Shown one piece after another: positions 25,245 to 32,425 of a DNA stretch of 64,000 bases. The notes below the pieces were generated by a model. The model did no database searches. It worked only from the letters and a program-made list of their open reading frames with translations, and had not been told where the DNA came from. Every line of letters starts with the position of its first letter. Position 1 is the first letter of the stretch. Source of the stretch: JAQBQH01 sp035607415 (lineage in GTDB: Bacteria > Myxococcota_A > Polyangia > Palsa-1104). The DNA is taken from contig DATNAQ010000173.1 of NCBI GenBank assembly GCA_035607415.1, positions 1 through 64,000 of the forward strand, written 5' to 3'. A program made the translations under genes and the position numbers.

Positions 25245-26347
25245 CCGTCGCCGAGCAGCGCTTTGACCCGGCGAACCATCTCGCCGAGGCCCGCCCCCTT
25301 GTAGATGTACCCGTCCACCTCGGCCGCCTTGGCGCGCTCGGCCAGCTCCGCCTCGTCGAGGATCGAGAAGAGCAGCACCGGCGTGGTCACGTTGCGCAGC
25401 CCGCGCAGCACGTTGGCGACGTCGTCGCCGTAGGCCTCGGGCATCTGCACGTCGAGCAGGATCAGATCCGGCGCCTCCGCCTCGAGCAGGCGGCTCATCT
25501 CCGCCAGGTCGCTGGTGGCGAGCGACCGATAGCCGGCCGCCTCGAGCGCGTCGTGCGCCAGCTCGAGCATCATCGGGCTGTCGTCGACGATGAGCACCTT
25601 CTTGCGCGCGTCCGCGGCCGGGCCCGGCTCGGCGACGGCGAGCCCCTGCAGCGTCGTGCACAGGTCGACCACCTCCATCGGCTTATTGAGGTAGAGGTCG
25701 GCGCCGGCGGCGACGAAGGCGTCGCGCGCTTCGTTGCCGGCGACGCTGATGCCGACGATGGGCAACCCTGCGTGGCGCGGCTGGGCGCGGATCGCGGCGA
25801 CCAGCTCGGCGCCGCTCTGGCCGGGCAGCAGCTGATCGATGATGGCGAAGTCGTAGCGCTCCTTGGCGAGCCGCTCGGCGGCCTGCTCGGCGTCGGCGAC
25901 GACGTCGATGGTCGAGGTCGGCCCCACGCGCGTGCGCCGGCGGAAGGTGTACGAGAGGATCTCGCGCACGATCAGGCTGTCGTCGACGATGAGCCCGCGC
26001 AGGCTGGCCCCGCGCGCCGCCGCGGCGGCATCGGTGCGCGCGATCAGGGCCTCGAGCGCGCGCCGTCCGGCATCATCGGCGAACAAGAGCTCGGCGCGAA
26101 AGCCGCCGAACGCGCCCGGCGCCGTCGCCGCCTCGTGGGCCTCGACGCGCCCGGTGACGCGCAGCGGACGCAACAGCTTGGGAAAGGAGAGCAGGAGCCC
26201 GACTTCGGCGCCGATCGGCGGGGGCCGATCGAACTGGATGCGCGCGAACCGTGTCGACAGCTCCAGCGTGTGCGAGACGGTGGTGGTCGTCCCGTCCGAG
26301 ACCTCGGCGCGCAAGAGCAGTCGGTGCACACGCCCTTCAGCCGTCAT
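25241..26347 (-). CDS. PilZ-like domain fused to two receivers
   Basis: 368 residues: a PilZ-like barrel (about 1-105, with RLLLR matching RxxxR but no clear DxSxxG motif), receiver 1 (LIVDDS; Asp in FAIIDQLLPGQSG; NKPM), and receiver 2 (LIVDDS; Asp in LILLDVQMPEAYG; IYKGAG). There is no DNA-binding or enzymatic output. The barrel resembles the PilZ-like domain expanded in myxobacteria; with one motif degenerate, c-di-GMP binding is doubtful. It is translationally coupled to the HPt and lies 22 bp after the YfiR-like gene. Its domains occur as separate genes in the 41.0-42.8 kb module. Confidence 0.83.
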   Translation of the reverse strand: MTAEGRVHRLLLRAEVSDGTTTTVSHTLELSTRFARIQFDRPPPIGAEVGLLLSFPKLLRPLRVTGRVEAHEAATAPGAFGGFRAELLFADDAGRRALEALIARTDAAAAARGASLRGLIVDDSLIVREILSYTFRRRTRVGPTSTIDVVADAEQAAERLAKERYDFAIIDQLLPGQSGAELVAAIRAQPRHAGLPIVGISVAGNEARDAFVAAGADLYLNKPMEVVDLCTTLQGLAVAEPGPAADARKKVLIVDDSPMMLELAHDALEAAGYRSLATSDLAEMSRLLEAEAPDLILLDVQMPEAYGDDVANVLRGLRNVTTPVLLFSILDEAELAERAKAAEVDGYIYKGAGLGEMVRRVKALLGDG

Positions 26348-26369
26348 CTACCCCCTCCGTCCCGACGAG

Positions 26370-26945
26370 TCAGCGAATCACGCGGGCCAGGCGCAGCAGC
26401 TCGCTCGAGAACGACGCGCCCTCTTCTTTGCTCACCGGTAGATTGACCGCGATCGTCGTCTTGCCGTCGTACGTGAACACGCCGAGCGACAGCCCCGCGC
26501 TCAGCTGATCTTCGCGCGAGGCGATGGTCAGGATGTGGTCGCGGTGGCTCTCGTCGCGGATGCCGCCCTGATCGCCCTCGAGGCCGGGGCAGACGTAGAG
26601 CGCGTCGATGCCCTGGCTCGACACCGCGGAGTGCAGCGCGTCCTTGCTGGAGTAGGCGAGCTTGACGACCCTGAGCGGCAGGTTCTGCACCTTGACGCCT
26701 TCGAGCGCCTTGAACGCGCGCACCATGCCGTCGGCGGCGCTCTCGCTGCCGCCGGCGCCGGGCTTGAAGATCACGCCGACGACGAGCGTGTCGCCGGCGC
26801 GGCCACGCAGGTTGTCGTCGTAGGCCAGCGCGCGGGCGAGGATGACCGCCTGCTTGTCGGGCGCGACCTGTTCCGCGTGCGCCAGCCTCGGCAGCAGGCA
26901 CACGACGAGCAGGACGACCCAACCGATATGGCGAAGCGCGCCCAT
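26370..26945 (-). CDS. YfiR-like (DUF4154) periplasmic protein
   Basis: 191 residues with a signal peptide (HIGWVVLLVVCLLPRLAHA). The mature part follows the YfiR/DUF4154 pattern: KQAVILARALAYD, LVVGVIFKPG, IDALYVCPG, and the closing TTIAVNLPVSKEEGASFSS and LLRLARVI. In Pseudomonas, YfiR is a periplasmic repressor of the diguanylate cyclase YfiN. Here its neighbours are a TonB receptor (7 bp upstream) and the PilZ-REC-REC gene, so it is a candidate periplasmic link between outer-membrane receptor and cytoplasmic relay, although no transmembrane partner is seen. Confidence 0.8.
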   Translation of the reverse strand: MGALRHIGWVVLLVVCLLPRLAHAEQVAPDKQAVILARALAYDDNLRGRAGDTLVVGVIFKPGAGGSESAADGMVRAFKALEGVKVQNLPLRVVKLAYSSKDALHSAVSSQGIDALYVCPGLEGDQGGIRDESHRDHILTIASREDQLSAGLSLGVFTYDGKTTIAVNLPVSKEEGASFSSELLRLARVIR

Positions 26946-26952
26946 CAGCGAC

Positions 26953-28938
26953 TCAGCGATAGTCCACCGCCACGAAGATCGTGGTTCCCAAGATGCTTGT
27001 ACCTGGCAAGGGCGACTCTACATGGTCATGCGGCAGGTTGGACAGCAACTTCAGCGACAGCCAGACCGGAGCCTTCCGGCTGACCTGATAGCCCCCGGTC
27101 GCCTCCACACGCGCCTCCGAGTCGATCTTCGTCGCCAGGAGCATCGGCGGGATGCCGGCGCGCAGGTTGTAGGAGCGCGGCGAGTTGTAGCCGGCGCCGA
27201 GCGACAGGCTCAGCCGCCCGTCGAGGAGCGTGCTGCGCGCGCCGAGCCACGCCGAGATCGTCGAGTTCTGGTCGGGGTTGCCGACCGTCGGCGAGACGGT
27301 GCCGTCGTAGGAGAGCCAGAACAGGCCGGTCACGTTGGCGTCGAGCGTCAGCTGCTTGAGCAGCTGGTAGGTGGCCTCGAGCTCGGCGCCGAGGATCCAG
27401 CGCGACTTGGTCTCGTTCTCGAAGGTTCGGCGCACCAGCGGCTCGAAGTTCTCGATCATGAGGTTCGAGAGCTCCGAGGTGAACACCGTCGGCTTGATGG
27501 TGAGCTTGCTGATGGGCGCGATGATGGCGCCGATCTCGATCGAGGTGATGCGCGGCGGGTTCAGGCCGGGCGTGCCCTCGATGAGGATGAGGTTGGTGGC
27601 CGGATCGATGAAGCGGCTGGCGACCTCGACGTACGTCGGATCGCGATAGGCGGTGCCGGCGGTGAGGCGCAGCGCGTACTTGGCCGCGTGATAGATGATC
27701 GAGCCGCGGCCGGCGAGCTGCAGGCCGTTGGACACGGCCGAGGCGTCGCCGCGCAGCGCCGCCGACAGGGAGACGTGGTTCCACAGCTCCAGGCCGGCGT
27801 CGGCGTAGAAGCCGTAGCGCGGGCGCAGGTGGCCGGTCTCGTCGGGATGCAAGAAGGGCGCGTCGACGTACTCGATGCCGCCGTTGCCGCCGAGCGATAG
27901 CTTGAAGTGGTACGGGAAGACGAGGCGCAGGTCGGCGCCGAGCTCCTCGTCGCCGCTCTTGGCGCCGCGATAGGTGAAGCCGTTGAAGCTGCCGCGCGAG
28001 TCGATGGTCTGCGCGCGGACGCGCTCCCAGACCTCGAGCGAGTCGACCTGCGGCGCCAACGCCTTCATGACCAGGCGCGCGGTGCCGAACACCGCCGTGG
28101 TGTCTTGCGGCTGCGAGTCGAGGACGAGGTGATCGAGCGAGCTGCGCCGGCTGAACGAGCCGCCGACCTCGAGGCTGATGGTGGTGTCCTGCGTGGCCGC
28201 GTACTGCATGAGGGCGGTGCCGCCGCCGAGGGCCCAGTAGGGCGTGCTGGCACTGGCGGCGAAGGTGTTGTCGTAGCGGCCGTTGAGGCTGAGACGGCCC
28301 GAGAACTTGCCCCTGGTGCCGCTCACGCTGGCGGCGGCGGTGCCGACGCCGCGGGCGGCGCTGTCCATGCCGCCGCCGACGTGCGCGCGCCCGGCTGCCG
28401 CGTGGTCGGACGGCGCGATCGAGACGATGTTGATGACGCCGGTATAGGCGTCCGGTCCATAGATGGTGCTCACCGGGCCTCGGACGATCTCGATGCGATC
28501 GATCTGCGAGAGATCGATCGGGATCGCACCCCAATCGACGTTGCCGTCGATGCGGCTATTCAACGGGATGCCGTCGAGGAGCACGACCACGTTGTTGCCG
28601 GTGAGGCCGCCGGTGCCGCGCAAGGAGACGAGGTAGTCGCCGGGCGCGAGCTCGAGGACCTGCACGCCGGCGACGTTGCGCAAGAGATCGGGCAGCGTCG
28701 TGGCCGCCGATTGGCGGATCTGCTCCTGATCGAGCACGGTGACCGTCGCCGGCGCGGTGAGGACGCTCTCCTCGGTGCGCGACGCCGCGGTGACCTTACC
28801 GAGGAGTTGCTCGAGATCGAGCTCCTCGATGTTGCGCACCGGAGGCTCATCGGCGACGGCAGCGGCGCCGAGCCCGCCGAGAAGGAGTGTAATGGCGACC
28901 AGAGAGGGTGCTGCACGACCCACGTCGAGACGAGGCAC
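26953..28938 (-). CDS. TonB-dependent receptor linked to a signalling operon
   Basis: 661 residues: a signal peptide (APSLVAITLLLGGLGAAAVA), a short acidic N-terminal segment (IEELDLEQLLGKV) resembling that of receptors paired with signalling proteins, a plug (VTVLDQEQIRQSAATTLPDL, VVVLLDGIPLNS, EIVRGPVSTIYGPDAYTGVI) and a beta barrel ending FVAVDYR. GTG 28938 is used; GTG 28923 also begins a good signal peptide. It is the first gene of a four-gene minus-strand operon (receptor, YfiR-like, PilZ-REC-REC, HPt). The ligand is unknown; sensing rather than bulk uptake is inferred from the neighbours. Confidence 0.9.
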   Translation of the reverse strand: MPRLDVGRAAPSLVAITLLLGGLGAAAVADEPPVRNIEELDLEQLLGKVTAASRTEESVLTAPATVTVLDQEQIRQSAATTLPDLLRNVAGVQVLELAPGDYLVSLRGTGGLTGNNVVVLLDGIPLNSRIDGNVDWGAIPIDLSQIDRIEIVRGPVSTIYGPDAYTGVINIVSIAPSDHAAAGRAHVGGGMDSAARGVGTAAASVSGTRGKFSGRLSLNGRYDNTFAASASTPYWALGGGTALMQYAATQDTTISLEVGGSFSRRSSLDHLVLDSQPQDTTAVFGTARLVMKALAPQVDSLEVWERVRAQTIDSRGSFNGFTYRGAKSGDEELGADLRLVFPYHFKLSLGGNGGIEYVDAPFLHPDETGHLRPRYGFYADAGLELWNHVSLSAALRGDASAVSNGLQLAGRGSIIYHAAKYALRLTAGTAYRDPTYVEVASRFIDPATNLILIEGTPGLNPPRITSIEIGAIIAPISKLTIKPTVFTSELSNLMIENFEPLVRRTFENETKSRWILGAELEATYQLLKQLTLDANVTGLFWLSYDGTVSPTVGNPDQNSTISAWLGARSTLLDGRLSLSLGAGYNSPRSYNLRAGIPPMLLATKIDSEARVEATGGYQVSRKAPVWLSLKLLSNLPHDHVESPLPGTSILGTTIFVAVDYR

Positions 28939-29055
28939 GGCCTGGCACTATACAGCGATATCGAAATAAGAACAAACAATATGACGAAAACGATTTGAGA
29001 ATACCCAATCCCACATATGAGTATTTGACCGCCCGTCGCTGCCGCGGCTCGAGCC

Positions 29056-29072
29056 TGCGGCATTTGGTCGCA
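29056..29072. promoter_or_regulatory. 17-bp dyad motif, copy 1
   Basis: TGCGGCATTTGGTCGCA. This is one of three copies of a dyad, TGCGRC-N5-GYCGCA in either orientation; the others are at 39637 and 42947. Here it lies inside a longer 8-bp stem (29052-29076) between the divergent TonB receptor and lipoprotein genes. Possibly a regulator-binding site. Confidence 0.45.
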
Positions 29073-29086
29073 GGCTAAAAACATTC

Positions 29087-29116
29087 TTGACAAAAAGCCC
29101 GCGCGGAAATTATTCT
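29087..29116 (+). promoter_or_regulatory. Sigma-70-like promoter for the lipoprotein/MCP operon
   Basis: TTGACA (29087-29092), an 18-bp gap, then TATTCT (29111-29116), about 35 bp before the lipoprotein ATG at 29151. It sits in a comparatively AT-rich intergenic stretch (28940-29120) shared with the divergent TonB receptor gene. Confidence 0.65.
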
Positions 29117-29150
29117 GCGGCGCGGGCGAGTCCTCTTGGGGAGACAATAG

Positions 29151-29828
29151 ATGAGAGCATGGGCAGGGGTTTTGGGAGTTGCACTGTTGGCCGCGCCGAC
29201 GGTGGGCTGCGGCGGGTCGGGCGGTTCGAGCGCTCCCACCATGTGGCTGGGCGCGATGCGGCACTTCCGCGTCGTCGGCACCATCATGGGTGAGTCGATC
29301 GATATCAATATCAATGGAAGCGCGGCGACCGACACCATGCAGCTGTGGTGCGAGCGCGAATATCAGGTCCCCAACGACGCCAGCGGCAATCCTGACTACG
29401 CCGCCGGGCATAACGCCGAGATCCGCATTCGCGCGCCGGTGACGATCAATGGCCAGGCGCGCCTGCTCGACTTCGGCCTCAAGCGGCACAACTACCAGGC
29501 CGATGCGCCGGGGACCGTCGTCCCGGTCATCCCGCGCGACGACGCGAACTCGCCGTGCGGGCTCAACAGCTGCACCAACGACAACATGTGGCTCTCGTGG
29601 ACGTGGCGAAATCCCGTCGACGACAGCGTCACGTACAAGTCGGCGGCGCAGAGCGGCAGCTTCACGCTCGGAGAGTACGTGGGCACGCCCGACTCCGGCG
29701 GCCTCTTGATCCCGCCCAACACGGGCGACATCGGCGGATTCGCCACTGGTCAGTGGTCGGCGACCGAGAGCATCAGCGCGTCGTTCGACGCCAACTGCAC
29801 CACCAACCAGATCGACAACAGCTACTAA
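29151..29828 (+). CDS. Putative lipoprotein of unknown function
   Basis: 225 residues. The signal sequence ends in a lipobox-like APTVGC, so the mature protein should be lipid-anchored at Cys20. I do not recognise the mature domain. It has paired cysteines (CGLNSC, and one near the C-terminus), many Asn/Thr/Gly residues, and alternating short segments suggesting a beta-sandwich. GGGGAG lies before ATG 29151. It is first in a run ending in cheB, with a second lipoprotein 18 bp downstream, so it may be a ligand-binding accessory of the MCP array. Confidence 0.75.
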   Translation: MRAWAGVLGVALLAAPTVGCGGSGGSSAPTMWLGAMRHFRVVGTIMGESIDININGSAATDTMQLWCEREYQVPNDASGNPDYAAGHNAEIRIRAPVTINGQARLLDFGLKRHNYQADAPGTVVPVIPRDDANSPCGLNSCTNDNMWLSWTWRNPVDDSVTYKSAAQSGSFTLGEYVGTPDSGGLLIPPNTGDIGGFATGQWSATESISASFDANCTTNQIDNSY

Positions 29829-29846
29829 TTGACGAGGATCCCGAGC

Positions 29847-30485
29847 GTGCGCCTGGCAGGTTTCTGCTTCCTCATCGCGACGACGGCAGGGTGTCTCGGC
29901 GGCTTCAAGACCCCATCCGAATATCAGTCGCAAACCTATTATTGTACCTCCGACAATGCGCCGGCGTTCGACGCGCTCGCGCAGTCCTGCCAGAGCTCCG
30001 GCAACTGCTTCGGCGCCTTCAGCATGACCGGCTCGATGCAAGGGCAGCCGCTCACCGTCGGCACCACGCTGACGGAAGCGACCATGGCGCTGGTGCAGAA
30101 GGACCCTTCGTCGCCGCAGTTCTGGGACGTCATGCGCATGACCGGCAACTCGCCATACTTCGAGTTCGTCTTCCACATCAAGAGCATCGGCGGTGACGTC
30201 ACCGCCATGCAGCCGCGCACGCTCGATCTTCGCGCCGGCGCCGGCGCGCTCGTCACCTCGCTCGACGACACCTTCATCGATGTGGGGCAGACGCTCCAGG
30301 TCGGCGGCGCCAACGCCGAGCAGCAGGGGCTCACCGACTCGGGCACGATCGCCTTCAGCAAGATGGACCTGACCGAGATTCGCGGCATCTTTCACGGCGC
30401 CTTCGGCAACAGCGTCGACAACGTCGACGGCTGCTTCGTGATGTACCCGGGCCAGACCACGATCAACCCGTCGCCATCGCCTTGA
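29847..30485 (+). CDS. Putative lipoprotein of unknown function
   Basis: 212 residues. The signal sequence LAGFCFLIATTAGC ends in a lipobox with lipidated Cys near residue 15. The mature part has four or more cysteines (YYCTSDN, QSCQSSGNC, DGCF), suggesting disulfides in the periplasm; the fold is not recognised. GTG 29847 follows GAGGA by 8 nt; the TTG at 29829 has no such site. Its stop overlaps the TTG start of the receiver gene (TTGA, 30482-30485), which couples a lipoprotein to a cytoplasmic signalling gene. Confidence 0.75.
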   Translation: MRLAGFCFLIATTAGCLGGFKTPSEYQSQTYYCTSDNAPAFDALAQSCQSSGNCFGAFSMTGSMQGQPLTVGTTLTEATMALVQKDPSSPQFWDVMRMTGNSPYFEFVFHIKSIGGDVTAMQPRTLDLRAGAGALVTSLDDTFIDVGQTLQVGGANAEQQGLTDSGTIAFSKMDLTEIRGIFHGAFGNSVDNVDGCFVMYPGQTTINPSPSP

Positions 30486-30856
30486 GCCAGGGCCGGCCGC
30501 AAAAGAAGATCGTCTTGCTCGACGACAGCGAGCTCATCCGCGAGCTGGTGCGCGAGACCTTGGAAGAGCGAGGCTACCAGGTCGTCGACGTGAGCACGCC
30601 GTTCGGCTTCAGCAACCTGCTGCGCCGCGAGAACCCCGACCTGGCCCTCCTCGACGTGACCATGCCGACCCTGCGGGGCGACAAGCTCGCCGAGATCGCC
30701 ATCCAGCACGGCATCTCCTGCCCGATCGTCCTGTTCTCCGATCGGCCGGCGGAGGAGCTCGCTGCGATGGCGAAGGCGGTGAAGGCCGCGGGCTACATTC
30801 GCAAGACCGGAGACATGGATGAAGTCGTCCGCGCCGTTGAGCGGTTCCTCAAATAG
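30482..30856 (+). CDS. Single-domain response regulator
   Basis: A 124-residue receiver: VLLDDS (11-16), D58 in LALLDVTMPTLRG, and a conserved-lysine region YIRKTGD. The alpha4 region CPIVLFSDRPAEEL is nearly the same as in the receiver at 42467, marking the two as paralogues. It starts at TTG overlapping the lipoprotein stop. It lies directly upstream of an MCP and a CheA. Confidence 0.88.
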   Translation: MSQGRPQKKIVLLDDSELIRELVRETLEERGYQVVDVSTPFGFSNLLRRENPDLALLDVTMPTLRGDKLAEIAIQHGISCPIVLFSDRPAEELAAMAKAVKAAGYIRKTGDMDEVVRAVERFLK

Positions 30857-30865
30857 ACCTCGGGG

Positions 30866-32425
30866 GTGCTCTTGGTCCTGAATCCATCGCACCTGTCGCT
30901 GCGCAGCAAGCTGGTCGGGCTGATCACGCTGCTCATCTCGGGCGTGGCCATCTTCCTCATCCTGTTCTTTCCCGCGCGCATGGACGCGTTCTCGCGACGC
31001 TGGCTCGAGCGCCGCGGCGAGGGCATGGCGACGGTCCTGGCCAACGCCTCGGCGCCGGGCCTCGAGTTCGATGACTCGAGCAACGTGCAGGCGCTGCTCA
31101 ACGGCCTCGCCGGCAACGCCGAGATCCGTTACGCCACCGTCAAGCGGCCCAACGGCACCAACCTGGCCGCGCTCCATCCCGAGCGCGCGCCCGAGGGTAC
31201 CACCGCGGTGCCGACGGGCGTGGTCTCGAGCTACGAAGGCGACGAGCTGCGCGTGTACGCGCCGGTCAAACCGCGCAGCGGCGCCGCGGGCGTGCTCACG
31301 CTCGGCTTCGGGCTCGACGAGCTCAAGCGCGAGAAGCACGCGCAGGACATCGCCGTCGGCTGGGTCTCGATCATCGTGTTCATCCTCGGCCTCGGCACCA
31401 GCTTCATCGTCGGCACCGTCCTGGTGCGGCCGGTGCGCCAGATGACCGACGTGGCCTTGCGCATCGCGCGCGGCGATCTGTCGCAGTCCGAGCTGCACGT
31501 CACCAGCCGCGACGAGGTCGGCCGCATGGCCGAGGCGTTCAACCAGATGTTGCGCTCCTTGCGCGAGCTGGCGGCGGCGGCGCAGCGCATCGGACAGGGC
31601 GACCTCACGCTGCGCCTCAACATGGAGGGCCAGCTCGCCGAGGCGTTCAACGGAATGGTCGAGAGCCAGCGCAGCCTCGTCGGGCAGATCGGCGAGACGG
31701 TCATCCAGCTCGGCTCGGCGGCGGCCGAGATCTACGCCGCCGCGCAGCAGCAGGAGGGCGCGTCGAACCAGCAGGCCTCGGGCGTCGAGGAGGTCAGCCG
31801 CACGATGCAGTCGCTGCTCGATTCGGCGTCGCACGTGGCCAACTCGACCAAGGGCGTGCTCACCGCGGCCGAGCGCACCAAGCAGACGACCGACGCGACC
31901 TCCAAGCGCGTCGCCGGGCTCGGCGATCACACCAACCGCATCGCCGAGGTGCTCGAGGTCATCCGAGACATCGCCGATCGCTCCGACCTGCTCGCGCTCA
32001 ACGCCTCGCTCGAGGCGACTCGCGCCGGCGAGGCGGGGCGCGCCTTCGCGCTCGTCGCCACCGAGATGCGCCGTCTGGCCGAGCGCGTGACCGCGTCGGT
32101 GCAGGACGTCAAGACGCTGCTCGCCGACATCCGCGCGTTCGGCGCCAGCACGGTCATGGCCGCCGACGAAGGGCGCAAGCTCGCCGACGGCACCACCGAG
32201 TCGGCGCGGCAGATCACGCTGGTCACGCAGCAGCAGCGCACGGCGACGGAGCAGGTGCTGCAGTCGATGCAGCAGATCACCGTGATCCTCGGGCAGACGG
32301 TCCAGTCGGTGCAGCAGGCGCGCTCGGCGGTGCAGATGCTCAAGACGCTCGCCGATCAGCTGGCGGAGCTGATGGCGCGCTTCCGCGTCGACGAGAGGAG
32401 CGGCGTCAAGCCGAAGGCGGCCTGA
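30866..32425 (+). CDS. Methyl-accepting chemotaxis protein (divergent)
   Basis: 519 residues: membrane segment 1 about 13-38 (LVGLITLLISGVAIFLILFF), a small periplasmic domain, membrane segment 2 about 168-190 (VSIIVFILGLGTSFIVGTVL), HAMP, and a signalling coiled coil. The tip reads DLLALNASLEATRAGEAGRA instead of the usual NLLALNAAIEAARAGE, so it may pair with a specialised CheA. There is no CheR-binding pentapeptide. The GTG start follows a CGGGGG run. The stop lies within the probable start of the next gene. Confidence 0.9.
   Translation: MLLVLNPSHLSLRSKLVGLITLLISGVAIFLILFFPARMDAFSRRWLERRGEGMATVLANASAPGLEFDDSSNVQALLNGLAGNAEIRYATVKRPNGTNLAALHPERAPEGTTAVPTGVVSSYEGDELRVYAPVKPRSGAAGVLTLGFGLDELKREKHAQDIAVGWVSIIVFILGLGTSFIVGTVLVRPVRQMTDVALRIARGDLSQSELHVTSRDEVGRMAEAFNQMLRSLRELAAAAQRIGQGDLTLRLNMEGQLAEAFNGMVESQRSLVGQIGETVIQLGSAAAEIYAAAQQQEGASNQQASGVEEVSRTMQSLLDSASHVANSTKGVLTAAERTKQTTDATSKRVAGLGDHTNRIAEVLEVIRDIADRSDLLALNASLEATRAGEAGRAFALVATEMRRLAERVTASVQDVKTLLADIRAFGASTVMAADEGRKLADGTTESARQITLVTQQQRTATEQVLQSMQQITVILGQTVQSVQQARSAVQMLKTLADQLAELMARFRVDERSGVKPKAA

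Noticed and set aside
25241..26347. Confident c-di-GMP receptor call for the PilZ-like domains
   Set aside because: RxxxR is present, but the second motif (DxSxxG) is missing or shortened in both proteins, so nucleotide binding cannot be claimed.
29052..29076. Hairpin read as a rho-independent terminator
   Set aside because: The 8-bp stem is followed by A residues on the plus strand and by GC-rich sequence on the minus strand, so there is no T-run in either orientation; it sits between divergent starts.
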